Positions 11,817-23,856 of a stretch of 64,000 nt of DNA are shown piece by piece. The stretch spans positions 1 to 64,000 of the forward strand of contig JADDOH010011134.1 of assembly GCA_016648135.1 (NCBI GenBank), given 5' to 3'. This DNA comes from Agrypnia vestita (lineage: Eukaryota > Arthropoda > Insecta > Trichoptera > Phryganeidae). The notes beneath the pieces were generated by a model, which worked only from the letters and a program-made list of their open reading frames with translations, searched no databases and had not been told where the DNA came from. Position 1 is the first letter of the stretch. Each line of letters starts with the position of its first letter. Made by a program: the position numbers and the translations under genes.

Positions 11817-12180
11817 TTTTTCATAGGTGCTCAGGGCATGCAACAGACATTCAAATCGCTTAAGTTGCACACTATTCGCATCTTGGCTGTCGGATGTGGC
11901 ATTTACCGGCTGATCGGTCTCCAATGGTCGTGACGGGAGGATCTGGAGGAACCACGCGCCTACCAGATGGCGCCAACCGCTCAAATAAACGCGCGAAATG
12001 CTAATTTGAAACACAATATGGCGGACACGCGGGTGGCGGACCCATCGCAAAATAATATATAGCACGACATGACAAAATTTTAAAAAAAGTCTTGTGCGTT
12101 TTATCTTAATAAAACAAAGTCCACTATATTGAGGCACCAAAAATACATTAAAGTTCTATTTTTTTGAAGTATCTACTGCA
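11817..12180. other. Intergenic DNA, nothing recognised
   Basis: Includes a GC-richer stretch at about 11880-12050 with a 108-codon minus-strand frame (11814-12140). The frame has no domain, no splice context and no repeat partner that I could see. Confidence 0.3.
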
Positions 12181-12340
12181 TATACAGGATTATTTGGAAA
12201 ACATTAATAACCTCGCAGGACTATATTCCTGTCTTGATTGTGAGTCGAAAATATTCAAGCGACAGTGTCCTAGTATCGATAGTTATGGAGATAAATGACT
12301 TCAAAGTTTGCATTTTTTTTTCAATAATTCTGACTTATCT
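12181..12340 (+). mobile_element. Half copy of the TATACAGG foldback family
   Basis: Begins TATACAGGATTATTTGG and follows the left arm of 2264-2791 closely to about 12340, then stops. The right arm is absent. It is a truncated element, or one whose other arm was deleted. Confidence 0.65.
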
Positions 12341-12448
12341 TCTGTTAACGTTATTTTTTAATTTATTTTTTATGTATTTATTTGTTTGGAAATATTAACA
12401 GATACAAGAAAATGGTATGTTTAAATGTATGAGCGTGTAAATCAATAT

Positions 12449-12478
12449 CAATATATATATTATATATATATATATATA
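12449..12478. repeat. (TA)n microsatellite
   Basis: An alternating TA run with one interruption. Position makes it a likely length polymorphism. Confidence 0.8.
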
Positions 12479-12726
12479 AAAAGAAACCCGTGTTTCCCTA
12501 TCCGCCAAGTTTTCTCCACAACCAGCCACAACCACCCATCGGTGGTTATGGTGGTGGATAGCCCTTGGTGTCACATCGAAAATATGCGAGTTTGGTGGGG
12601 GTGGCTGTGCGTGGGTGGGAGTGGGTGACAGAAAATGTGCTTTCTAGCACATTGTTTTGTTACAGGAAGGCCGCAAATGCATCAGATTGTTTCAAAATAG
12701 GCGCGCTGACTGTGTCGGTGAGTCTA

Positions 12727-12883
12727 GAATGTTCCGGAAAAACATGCTCTAGAAAGTTCTGGAAGGAGAAGTTTCTAGGAAATTCCCGAAAGTTCTATAA
12801 GGTTCTAAACTAGAAGGTTCCTGTATACTCGAATTTCTTGAAAGTTCTAAAAGAAAAATATTCTAGAAGGTTCGCGAAAGTTC
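12727..12883. promoter_or_regulatory. Dense array of heat-shock-element pentamers
   Basis: Heat shock factor trimers bind alternating nGAAn/nTTCn pentamers. Perfect units with correct 5-bp spacing are seen as GAA 12727, TTC 12732, GAA 12737; GAA 12752, TTC 12757, GAA 12762; GAA 12768, TTC 12773; TTC 12783, GAA 12788, TTC 12793; GAA 12813, TTC 12818; TTC 12835, GAA 12840, TTC 12845; and five in a row, TTC 12861, GAA 12866, TTC 12871, GAA 12876, TTC 12881. Two or three consecutive units are normally enough for binding. No heat-shock gene is adjacent. The array ends just before a hairpin-bearing repeat tail (12913-12945), so it is probably carried by a mobile element. Function is inferred from motif density only. 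Confidence 0.6.
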
Positions 12884-12912
12884 TATGACGATCCAAAGAG
12901 TGTTCTAAAAAT

Positions 12913-12945
12913 CTACGCGTGCGAAGCCGCGCGGGCACAGCTATA
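12913..12945 (+). repeat. Hairpin-bearing repeat tail next to the HSE array
   Basis: Carries GCGAAGCCGCGCGGGCAC, followed by AGCTATAG, the same terminal module as at 10101-10134. It probably marks the 3' end of the repeat that carries the HSE array. A short GC hairpin a few bases before the end would fit a Helitron-like terminus, but the canonical CTRR end is not clear. Confidence 0.4.
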
Positions 12946-14859
12946 GATAGTAATGAACTTATTTACTTATATCCTAATATATTTCACATAGAAATATTTT
13001 TTTCGATTCGATTCGATTTCGAATTCGAAACGAAAAAGACATGTTTTTTTTTAGTTTATTAGCTATTAAAAAATAAAGGAAAATGCTATAAAGGTTCCAA
13101 CACCGGTCACCGAAAACACTGTATAATGCTACAGGGACACGCCGGTTGTTACTGCCCGGCCTTTAATTATTTTCATTAATTCTACCATCACTCCAATACA
13201 AACACTTTCACCCAAGTCTGCTCTCCCGACTTGCTGAATTCATGGCATCTTTGATATAATATTTTGAATTAGAATATACAGAAAAACAATGCAAAATTTA
13301 GTTCCAGTCATACCTACTTCACTAATTATTATTCAGGTGCCGACACTTTGTTTATTATTTAACCATCCCTTGGTGTTATGTCTGCGTCAAACGAGAAATA
13401 AATATTTACATTTAACACATCCAGATCGCGAAGCGAAAATATTTTTCAACAAACAACGCTTATAGCACTCGGATGGAATTGTGACCCTCCTCGAGCGATG
13501 TCAGTTTTTTTCATTTCAAATTCTTTAATCAAATCAAAATTTTGCTGTATGAAATGTTATAATGGAAAAGCTATAAAATGGAATATTGAAATTTATATGG
13601 TCATCAGCCGTACGAACTCATTTTAAGGCGTTCGAATTTTATGAAATATTCTTGCAATATAAGCCCCGTTCATAAATATTATTTTTATTTAGTTAAGAAC
13701 ATTTACAAGCTATTCAAATCTAGTTATCATAAAGAACAAACAATTATACAAATAAATTATGATTATTCAGTAAAACAAACGTTAAAAAACCCTAAATTCC
13801 TGACTGTTTCGGTTCGAACTGGTTCGGTCGTCTGAATACATTACATATAATACATACAATACTGAATACATTCACAAGTATAACACAATATCATTATAGC
13901 ACATATTAGTAGAATATTCAAATCAATAACTTTAGCGGTAAACAGGAAAGACCCCAAGATAAAATCATTTCCTGTACCAATACTAATACTCGATCAACTC
14001 CATTTTGTTTTCACACGTGATCTACATATTTCATATTTTATAATGCTTGTACGGGGGTTGAGACTTATTTCGAAACTCGTCATGAGATTAGCATAATTAA
14101 TCGTTAATCGCGAAATGAGCTGTCAATTACTAACCGTTGTATTTTGTAGACAAACTAACCCATACCGGCCTTTACCGTCAAATCTCCGAGACGCGAGATC
14201 AAAGTCAAATCAAAATAATTAAAAAAAACATATATAAAGATCTAACCAACCCTTTGTCTCACAGAAATTGAATACACATAGTGCAGACTGGGCCACAATG
14301 ACTATGTCAAAAAATAGATGGCGCTCCATAGATGAATTTCGCTCCTGAGGTCGTTATGTTCTCATTAGTGTAAGTCGCCAATACCACCATACTGGAGTAC
14401 CACAATAAAAGGATGTGATCGGCATATATTACATGTGATATAATCATCTTTCCCGATTTGGCGCGACAGATCCTCCCATGTGGGAATAAGAAGACACATT
14501 GCATATTTACAGAACCTTGAACAGAATCGTACGTGGGTCGTGATTTACTGAAAGCAACGCCCCCTTCGTGTTTTCGACATTTTTATCTGAAGACCGTTAC
14601 GTAACTCCGTATAGACATAACCCGTGGAGTCGGTGCGTTTATGAACGATAGGTCGCTGCAAACATTTCAGTTTTCAAACAGCAAGCCTCAAGGATGGTGG
14701 TCCTGCGCCGAGGTGATACAGAGGTGGCCTTTGGTCCTTGTGCTTTCCGTTCAAAGGTTAGTTCTCTTCTTCAATGCTTGTCTGGTTATCAAACGTTAAC
14801 GATCATGTCGGCGATCATAATCTTGCTAGCAGCAGCGCGTTGGACCGTGAATTTCCCGA
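12946..14859. other. Intergenic DNA, no gene recognised
   Basis: A short TTCGA-type palindromic run is at about 12999-13030. Sequence near 14050-14140 and 14283-14720 is less AT-biased, but no frame there has a recognisable domain. Confidence 0.3.
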
Positions 14860-15085
14860 ACCATTACATAATTACATTAACTCACACTTAGACAAAAGAA
14901 AAAAAATAACAGACCTAATGACTCTCTATAAAATAGTCATAGACACCTCCTCAATACTGTCACAAATATACATAAACATCCCCGTCCGATCAATGAGATT
15001 TTCAAGCCTTTTTCACATTAAGTTTTACACCACCAATCTAGGCTATTTCTCTCCAGAGACGGCGACCTTGATATATTCCTTATGA
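14860..15085 (+). mobile_element. LINE ORF2 C-terminal fragment
   Basis: The plus-strand frame reads KRKKITDLMTLYKI, then LSQIYINIPVRSMR, then FHIKFYTTNLGYFSPE and a stop. The pattern LYKI/L...LL-x-x-I-x-x-x-I/V-P-x-R-x-x-R...TN-x-x-x-x-SP is the usual end of insect Jockey/CR1-type ORF2. About 75 residues remain and no RT core is attached. Confidence 0.6.
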
Positions 15086-15293
15086 CACAGGCTCAGTTCA
15101 AAAGTGAAATAGGTATTGACAAACTTGGTTGACGGTCGCTTGAATGTGTAATGCATACTCGTCACAGACACACGGTGCTGACCTTGGAACCAGTGCACTC
15201 GCCGTAAAGTTGTTTATCTAGAAATCATTCCTAAATTGTATTAAAATTGATTTGTGATAATCTTTATATTATCCTGATTTGCATTAGTTCGAA

Positions 15294-15713
15294 TATCATT
15301 TATCATTTATCATTTATCATTTATCATTTATCATTTATCATTTATCATTTATCATTTATCATTTATCATTTATCATTTATCATTTATCATTTATCATTTA
15401 TCATTTATCATTTATCATTTATCATTTATCATTTATCATTTATCACTTATCACTTATCACTTATCATTTATCATTTATCATTTATCACTTATCACTTATC
15501 ACTTATCACTTATCACTTATCACTTATCACTTATCACTTATCACTTATCACTTATCACTTATCACTTATCACTTATCACTTATCACTTATCACTTATCAC
15601 TTATCACTTATCACTTATCACTTATCACTTATCATTTATCATTTATCATTTATCATTTATCATTTATCATTTATCATTTATCATTTATCATTTATCATTT
15701 ATCATTTATCATT
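15294..15713. repeat. 60-copy 7-bp array in two-variant blocks
   Basis: An uninterrupted array of 7-bp units of only two kinds, TATCATT (T) and TATCACT (C). By position the blocks are 21 T (15294-15440), 3 C (15441-15461), 3 T (15462-15482), 21 C (15483-15629) and 12 T (15630-15713), 420 bp in all with no indel. Because 7 is not a multiple of 3, all frames cycle together; the 159-codon frame across it encodes a repeated heptapeptide and is an artefact of the repeat. Confidence 0.97.
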
Positions 15714-16435
15714 TACTTATTTATAATTTACTTACTACTTAAAAAATACATCATTTATAATTTATTCATTACATAAAAATTGTATTGTGTAATTATATAT
15801 TTTTTTAAATGTTGTACTCTAATGTCACTCTAGAACCACCTATTAGGGTTATTAATGACCTATTGACGGTCTGTTTGTTAAAAAAATGATGTCCTTCGTC
15901 TTCCATGACCTTTTCTGCTTGCAGTTTTGCCTTAATTGTTGAGTTGCGGGATCTAATACTTCTCTGGATGGCTTATGATGTGGACTAAATATTATAATTT
16001 CGGGGTTTTAATTATTTTTTGTTTATTCTTTTCGCATCCGGACCATGACATTGTCATTTGTAACTCTATCAATCCAGCTGTTTTTAAGATGCCGTCTGTA
16101 GATCCACATTATCGAATGTTTCAGCTCGCTTCAGCATTGTTTTAGTGAGGGTTCATGATTCCATTCCATTAAAAGTACCTACATGAAACACATATAATTG
16201 TATCACATCCTCAGTAGTCAGTCATCTGGAAATAAAAGAAACAAAGTAATTTTAATGTTATATATGTTCGTAATATTTTCATTCCCTCAACTCTTTACTC
16301 TCGTTCGAGAATTATCTTCATATTACAAATATATAATTTTGAGTTGTTCTTATAGAATCCTCTGTGTTTCCGTCTAAGATTATCATAACTAATAAAAAAA
16401 TAATATCATTGTCTCATCCTCATTTTCCACCCCTT
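15714..16435. other. Intergenic AT-rich DNA, nothing recognised
   Basis: No gene, RNA or bounded repeat was identified. Confidence 0.35.
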
Positions 16436-16439
16436 CAAG

Positions 16440-16745
16440 AAGAATATGGCGTCCTATCATATCTGCCTACCCCTGCGGGGAAGCGGCATCATGGTTAGTT
16501 AGTAAGTCTTCTTCTTTTATTAGATCCTTGATCTATATTGACAGGTCAGTCCTGGTCTTGTGACGAGGAAGTCCAGCTCTCTCTCCATCTCTTTGGTGGT
16601 GTCCCTGGCGGTCGGCGCCCCTCTGTACTCCCGTGCATTACGGCTCTGGGAAGTCTTGTCTAGTCCATTTTCTCGACATGGTCCCTCCAGAAACGCCTTT
16701 TCTGCCTGCTCCATCGTACAATGTCTTGTATGACGCTGGTTCTGC
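16440..16745 (-). mobile_element. LINE ORF2 tail (minus strand) abutting a second LINE end
   Basis: On the minus strand, in two overlapping frames with a shift between them, the sequence reads VIQDIVRWSRQKRRFWRDHV, then EKMD, R-LPRAV, and GTPPKRW. This is the W-x-R...WRDHV...M...P-x-x-RW ending common to many insect LINEs. At 16448-16505 a plus-strand segment resembles the LINE end at 60-146, with GTTAGTTAG at its end. Two LINE scraps in opposite orientation therefore lie end to end. Confidence 0.6.
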
Positions 16746-18170
16746 GGATTTCCGTATTGGGTACACTGTAGTTAGTAATTATACGTAAAAATTGTAAAAA
16801 ATAAAGTGATAATAATTGGGATGGTAATATTGCGAGGTACATATTTCACATCGATTTATTTTACAGAAATTCTAGTAAAGTACATTTTATTTCTAAGTAC
16901 TCGCTACCCGCCGCTAGTGTATAAGTAGGTACTTGAAATTATTGCCTATCAGTACGCTGGCATCTAGCGTCATTTTTTGCGATCGCATAAAATTATTAAC
17001 AATCAGTGCCAAAGGTGTCTATTACTAAAATAAAATATCCTCTGAACCTGATATACCTAATGAAATTTTGGTAGAAACAAGGGAAGACTTTTTATCAAAT
17101 ACCTACAGGCTTACAAGTGATTCATGTGGTGCATGAAATAATAAAGAATAGCCATATTTTCCTTGATTATAAGTATAAAGTTTTCAATTTAAAGTATTAT
17201 TTAAAGTTTATCTAATTTTAAGAAGTATGTACTCGGTTCATTTCCACACGATATAATGCCCAAATAATGTACCATTCACACGCTGCGTCTTGCGTTTCCC
17301 CAGATTGCACTCGAGTGAGCCAAAACATCCGGTCATTTGACTTGTGTCGATCATTGCACGCACTGCGCTTATTTACCGCTGTAATTATCGAGGGGAATCG
17401 ACGGAACGGTTCCCTTTATCTCCCAGACAAATAACACGCGTAAAGATTCATTTGTCTTTTTTGGGAAAGAACAAAAAACGCGGCCTGGGAAGCGAGCGAA
17501 GCGACCGTCATGGTCGCCGGGTAGCGAGAGTAAATTATCATTGGGAATAATGTTACCTACTTTATCGGGTAAACGTACAAGTTGTATTTAATGACTGAAA
17601 TAATCAGCGGTGTTACTGAAACACATTACCATTAAGAAAATAGGTTTTATTTTAAACGAATTTATTATAAAGCATGTTGGATTTATCAAAAAAATATTTG
17701 ATAACCACCGATAACCTAACTATTTTCAAGAAATTTCGCTATGTTTACCATTTAAGATTACGAATAATTGGAGACATACTTATGTTATGTAAATTATATT
17801 ACTATTCATCTAGTATTACTATTCAAATAGCCATCAACTTTATAAATATTGTTAACATAAGTTGTTTTTTTCTAAATGAAGAGTACAAGAGGATACAAAA
17901 ACAAATAATGTATTCCCCTTTATTGTTTACAACTTTTCGCCGACGTTCTACAAGTTTTTCGATGTCTATGCGATAATAGTCATCTGGTCTTGGCTCGAAG
18001 AATTCGCCATTCGAACAGAAAGAGGTGTCGAAAGTGCTTACTTTTGTCCATTTTGAAGGCCTGTAATTAAATAAAATAATAAATGCGATAGTAAAAGCAA
18101 ATACAATATCTAATAGAGCATCTTAATATAATAATAACATTAAATACATATATAAATATAAATAACATTC

Positions 18171-18204
18171 TATATATATATACATATATATATATATATA
18201 ATAT
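18171..18204. repeat. (TA)n microsatellite
   Basis: TA dinucleotides broken once by TACA. Confidence 0.8.
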
Positions 18205-19243
18205 AAGAAGAATAAAGCATAAGCATAATAACGTACACGCTAGGTGACGTCTAGATAAATCAATCCATTTTTATTAATACTGAAATATCTTCGTAACAAC
18301 TAACATATTTTTATTTTGTATGATTATTACGATGTTGCGATTTTCTAACATAATTCTATGATATTGAAAACAGATGAGAAAAATCAATTAGTAAGATATA
18401 CAAAAACAATCTTATTATTACTGTTTCGTAACCCGTACCTAATCAAATAATTTTCGATATAAGTATAAATAAGATTCCTTATGTATTATATATCTTTATA
18501 ATTGATCCACCATTTTTTTTGAAATTAAAAGTTCTAAACTGCTTAAGATATAGCGCATTATAAAATTTCCTAAAATGTTCTCTCTTACCTTGTAATTTAT
18601 TTTCATCGGTAGGCATCGGGATATATATACCAGGCGCTTCCAAAACTCTTCTAAACTCAAAATTGGTTTCTGTGTTTTAAATCTCGAAGGAAACCTCCAT
18701 GAATACATAATTTTCTACAGATAAACATTCACAGTACTGATATAAGTAGGTAATGCGTGATCGTGATTGCTTCCTAAATGGAAGTAGGTACTTGTATCCT
18801 TCCTGTGTAGGTATAAGTCGTACAGTCGAAAGAGTATGCAATATTTGTACTACAGTTATTTTGTATTATCACTTTGGAGTCAAGTTAATTAATATAATCT
18901 CTTAAAGTTAGTTTTACCTACGCTATTACCGGCAATAATAATTATTATAATTTGATATGCTTCCCCGAAATGTGAATTTACAGTAGGAGATTTCTTAATT
19001 TTCTCTACTATAATCATAGGGGAGGTGACTATAGGTAACATAATTAAAACAAATATAGGTTTATACGTGTCTCTTCAAACTGTCATGTATTCGTAAACAT
19101 ATGCAGTGATTTTGGATGAACGAAGATATTTTTATTTATTTGTTTATTTATTAACACCCTTCAGAACTTTTACAAAAAATAAGGTAAAGTAGACATTAAA
19201 TGAATGAACACTTCAAACAAAATGTCTAGAAATTGTTACACAC

Positions 19244-19345
19244 TACGGTACTAGACAACAATTATATGTTAGTTATCAATTATCAATACACTCAGATACA
19301 AATCCCAAATAACTAGTACATATTGAATTTTTTATTATGTTTATC
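19244..19345. repeat. Truncated relative of the MITE at 11609-11816
   Basis: Shares GGTACTAGACAACAATTA and then ACAAATCCCAAATAACT with the 11.7-kb element and ends in a CCATCACTA string, but lacks the opposite terminus. Confidence 0.5.
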
Positions 19346-21816
19346 CATCACTAGTACCTATTGAATTTTTTCAAATCTTGCGTTATGAGATAATTCTTCT
19401 AAAAATAGGTGGAAATCTACTTATCATGAAATGTGGGGTGGCGACATAGCTGGCGAATCTTCCTCAAATAGAAAATAAATAAAATATGAAGTTTAAGGAT
19501 TTTTGCAGGTGATCTTATGCATCTACACAGTACCTACTATTTATCACCTATCCATTTTTTATTAATAAAGAAAATTCAAAACTAAAATAAAGAACAAATT
19601 GGATATAAGGCGTTACCACACCGTACCATCATACTAAGTTTATTTATTTTATCTGTATTCGGGGGTTTTTGAGATATACTATTTCGTAGTATCTATATAA
19701 AGCTACAATAAAAAAATCTGAATACCGATATATCAACATGATAGAGAAATATGCATATGTGCCGTTAATGTGCCACGTGTATGATCAATAAAATTATCTC
19801 TAAAATTAATTAATATATCTATATAGGCAAACATTTGTTTCTGTGCATTAACCATTACGTTTATTATTGCAGATATTTGCACACTATGAAAACATTTTGA
19901 CCTCATCCTCACGACTGATAACAAAACGGATATAGAACGCGTAATTTTAAACCAAAACACTTCACATCTCAATAACAGTCTTATCTGCTATATCTTTTAT
20001 TAATTTTTCGAGTGAAACATAAATTGTACAAGTGAAACAAAATCTGACTAGAAAAACAGAAACAAAGTTTAAAATTATCTCTTTTGCGCATTTAATTGGT
20101 TATCACTTACGTATGTATTTGTTTATTTTATTTGGCGAACCAACAAATTGACAGATAACATGCCGAGATACAAAAATATTAATAAAAATAATATCACTTA
20201 AAAATTGCCTAATATCCACTTACATGTTCCCACAATAATTCTAATAACGGTCAAAGTTTTTTTAAATATTATCAAATAATATATACATATTTTGAAAGAT
20301 ACGTCGTACCCAGTTTCTATACGGTCACTGAAATAACAATCTCAGCGAGAAAATATCCATATATTTACAGAAATTTTCATTGAAAATAGGCACATTATAG
20401 ACAAAGGGTTATATTATAGTGTTCGGTTTGTATTATTACCTACCTAAATAAAAAGTAAAGAGATTCCTCAGTGTGCGAATCAGCACAGAAACTGTAGATA
20501 TGCAGGAGAATCGATACAGTTACGGATTATTTTATAAAGGCATATTACCATATATCATTCATATTTTTCCGTACCTCTAATATGTGAAAGTTAAAATATG
20601 TCAACCTATCCGTGTTATTCCCCAAAGTGTAGAACATAAATCTTAGTGACAGTGATCATAGAATTTTTTCTGGATAGCTTTATCAATAAAATTTATTTAT
20701 GGTTGCGGATTCCAGATTACCTCGAACTAAAAGTCAAATTATTAATTTATGTATCTTTAAAATAACTATGTAGATATGTAGGTCTTTAAAATAATCGTTG
20801 CGCAATTTTGTTTGATTTTTTGTGTGTAAGTTTAGGCTTGCAGTTTTGAATGTTTGGGGATCCTCATACCTACCATCGTGAATTAAATGCGAAATGCTGC
20901 CAGGGTTCAAGTAGCTTTTTGATCTCTAAATGTTCCATTTCCTGTCGCAAAGCGTTAAGCGTCGTGTGTCGCATCCACCATTGTAATATTATGTGCGTGG
21001 AAGTTTGCCTTTATATTATTTTTGCGAGGCAATTCTGGAAAAATATTTTTTTCGCAAAATAAGGTTCTGTATTCTACCTAAAGTTATTCACCGAATCGGT
21101 TATCAAACGACCATTCGAGTATTTTGGCGTTTCGGTAGATTATTCAAATATTCCTCACTACTATTACTAAATATTATTCTCAGATACGAAGGTACTATCG
21201 CACATATAAACACGTGCACAAACACCAATAAAATCTTCTGACACCCTTTAGGTAACCTTGGTCTTACCTGGTGTTCTCCGTAGCTCCGTATGGAGCTCTA
21301 CGGTATGGAATGCCGCACAAACAAATGTCTCCATTACTCAAGTAGGTACTCCGTACTGAATTTTTATTTTCCTGCCGTAAGGCTCTCCACAACATGGAAA
21401 CAACAGGAAAATAATTCATGCGTATTTTGGGCATGTTGCTAGGAAACATGGAGACAGCACGGAGAAATTTGTGTTCCCTGTGAATGTACAAGGACGTAAA
21501 GCGGGAGATCGAACTCCAATAACGAAATGAACGAAAAACCGGTTCCTTTCAAACATGGATCAATGATACAATATTCATCTGGACCCGTACATGGAACCGC
21601 GACTACAGAAGATCAGCAATATCAATCACTACTAAATAAAATAATAATGGTGCTTGGAAATGATACATTGTTCGCAACATACGAATATAGAATTCCTAAT
21701 GTACCTACCTATCTGGATCAAGGATCCTATTATTATGTAGACCGTGTAGACCTGTATTCAAATCTGAGACCGCGGTTTCAGCAGTTCAATTATTAGCTAG
21801 TTCCGCCATATTAATA

Positions 21817-21968
21817 AGGGGCCGGTTGTGTCAATTTGGTTTATAATAACAATTCGTTTAAAGCATAGATTTTTACGAAAACGGGTTACCTATTTGATTG
21901 GTGGAAAATGCAAATAACTAGGATTCAAACGAAAAATTACAATAAACCAAATTGATGCAACCGGTACT
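21817..21968. mobile_element. Hairpin MITE carrying AAGCATAGATTTTTACG
   Basis: The arms are GGCCGGTTGTGTCAATTTGG and, reversed, the sequence ending CCAAATTGATGCAACCGGT. The left half contains GTTTAAAGCATAGATTTTTA and GATTGGTGGAAAATGC. The same core is found in four places in Mcm8 introns (50990, 57735, 60246 and 61449). It is non-coding. Confidence 0.65.
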
Positions 21969-23200
21969 AGATCGCTCATCTCTAATTTCAAAAAGAAATT
22001 GGTTTCTAAATTATCTGGATATTGAGTAACTACTAGTGTCCCGGTGATACATTACCATGAAGACATGGTGACCAAAATATAATACCCTTCTTGTTTTTAT
22101 CGACCGGCAGCTACTGTTATTCCTATTATAGCTGTTCCCTTATTGCTCCTTTCGAACACGAACACCTTTGAAAAAAATTTAATGCTGTCAGCACCTGAAA
22201 TCATTTTATCAGTTTAGTATCTAAATATGAAGCTTTAAAAATTCTGACGCGATATTACACTTTTGTTATTAAAAAAAAAACAAAGCGTCAATAGATTGTA
22301 GATGGTGGGCGATATAATGGATATTTCAAAATATATTATGAAATTACGGAAATTTTAAAGAGGAATGACTAGTTTAATTATTAATTGAGAATCAATTCCG
22401 TTTTATTTTAAAATCAGGACACTCATTCTCAGAAGGATCGGTTATACCTACCGAGCGGGATCTACGATTTAGCCGCGTCAATGTTATCTCAAATCACTTA
22501 TTTTTATTTGTGGTGTCAAATGTCTATGATGTCTGGAAACCTTTAAAAAGGGAGTCAATTTTTTAACCAAATAAAATGCAGTCTCCTTATCAAGACGATA
22601 AAGCTGGACAAAATGATCCGACGGTGCATCAAACAGTTTGCTAATCTAACAATTCTCAAGTTTTCACTGAAATTGAAATAGATTATAAAATAAGATTACT
22701 GCATTAAAAGTTTAAAGGAAAAAGATACGTATTAATTTTCATACTTATCTTGCTCCGTCGCGCTTGTATTCAAATTTGACATTTGATGGATGACTATTTA
22801 CCTCTCTTTCTCTCTCTTTTTTATTTGATTATTGTCTATTAAGTGTTGGGATAAAGATCTTATAGATCCAGACATTGCTATTACCATTGAAGTATTATAA
22901 TATAGACACGTTATTCCCATACTAGCCGGCTTTCATATGTAGCAAATATCGCATTGAAAGAGACAACAAATCACGGCACGAATGCAAGTAAGGCAATTAC
23001 CTTACTTTTGAGTTGCCAAGATTTCACGCTTGTAACGTATCTACAGTTTATTATGATATAATAAACTCTATTCGCTCTACAAGCTTATTTATTATTTTTA
23101 TTGTGTATTTGTCGCTTTTGTCGTATATCAACCGCTCTGCGCGCGTAATTTAAAAATTAGCAATTTTACATGATGCGTTCGCCCGCTTGCGCATCAAACT
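21969..23200. other. Intergenic DNA, nothing recognised
   Basis: AT-rich, with no supported gene. A transcription start for the PDZ gene may lie in or upstream of this stretch, because its first coding exon opens with a splice acceptor. Confidence 0.35.
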
Positions 23201-23345
23201 ACAGTAGCCGGCAAACATCTTGAAATTCTACGGCGTAGTGGGGGGAAGTTTGCGCATCTACCTTTCTACCAACGAGACCCAAATTTCGTCTTCTGCGCAT
23301 TCCCCCACTACGCCAAAGAATTTCAAAAAGTTTGCCGGCAACTGT
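23201..23345. mobile_element. Hairpin element with ~43-bp arms
   Basis: The left arm runs ACAGTAGCCGGCAAACATCT, then GAAATTCT and GTAGTGGGGG. The right arm is its complement and ends GTTTGCCGGCAACTGT. The arms carry two or three small mismatches. The loop of about 55 bp contains TGCGCATCTACC. It lies 440 bp upstream of the first visible exon of the PDZ gene. Class unknown. Confidence 0.65.
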
Positions 23346-23785
23346 AAACACCGAATCTAAGCGCGCCCAAAAACTAATTTCCGAACACGTCATCGAACAA
23401 AATTTCTCGTTTACAATATATTCGCAAAATCATCAGTTTTATTTTCATATTAATTTCATATTAATTTATTTTCATATTCCGTAATTTCTGGTACATATTT
23501 ATTATGTAGTCAAATGTTATTTAATTAGTTTTGATTTTTTCAAGTGTACAAATAAATGTATTGTTTTAAAAGATAAATTGAGGCGATAATTTATAAATAA
23601 ATATTCATTCAAATGTAGGTACATTTAGGCAGATGAGTTTTAAAATTCGCTGAGTATTTTAATATCTAATCATTAAACTACAAATATCAATAAAAATCAA
23701 TACACATTTATTTTTCTTACATATTTTTAATAATGTTAAATAATAAATAACATAAAATTTAAATGAAATTTTCTTTTATTTACAG

Positions 23786-23856
23786 TTGAAGCACGCAAAA
23801 TGACATCCCGACATTGATTGATTTCAACCGAATATCAACAATCCGAATCTGCCAAG
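23786..23856 (+). other. 5' leader of the PDZ-gene exon with a five-codon uORF
   Basis: The exon opens after a TTTACAG acceptor (AG at 23784-23785), so at least one non-coding exon must exist upstream. Within the leader an ATG at 23800 opens a frame of five sense codons that stops with TGA at 23815-23817, in the same frame as the main start at 23857. This stop means the main ATG is the first usable start of that frame in this exon. Such short upstream frames often lower initiation at the main start; that effect is inferred. Confidence 0.6.

Larger units (their letters stand above)
16746..21816. other. 5-kb intergenic region without a recognisable gene
   Basis: Most is AT-rich and carries only spurious short frames. 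A GC-richer block at about 17280-17560 stands out and might be an upstream promoter or non-coding exon of the PDZ gene; nothing confirms this. A quasi-palindrome built on GTAGCTCCGTATGGAGCTCT lies at about 21282-21305. Confidence 0.35.

Noticed and set aside
11814..12140. 108-codon minus-strand frame as a gene
   Set aside because: It overlaps a MITE end, shows no domain and no supporting splice or polyadenylation signals.
15294..15713. CRISPR-like array
   Set aside because: There are no spacers; units are contiguous 7-bp repeats and the genome is eukaryotic.
15247..15726. 159-codon open frame across the 7-bp array
   Set aside because: It encodes only a repeated heptapeptide forced by the repeat; no start context, splice context or domain.
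21527..21796. 89-codon plus-strand frame as a gene
   Set aside because: Reasonable composition but no acceptor/donor, no domain and no homologue recognised.
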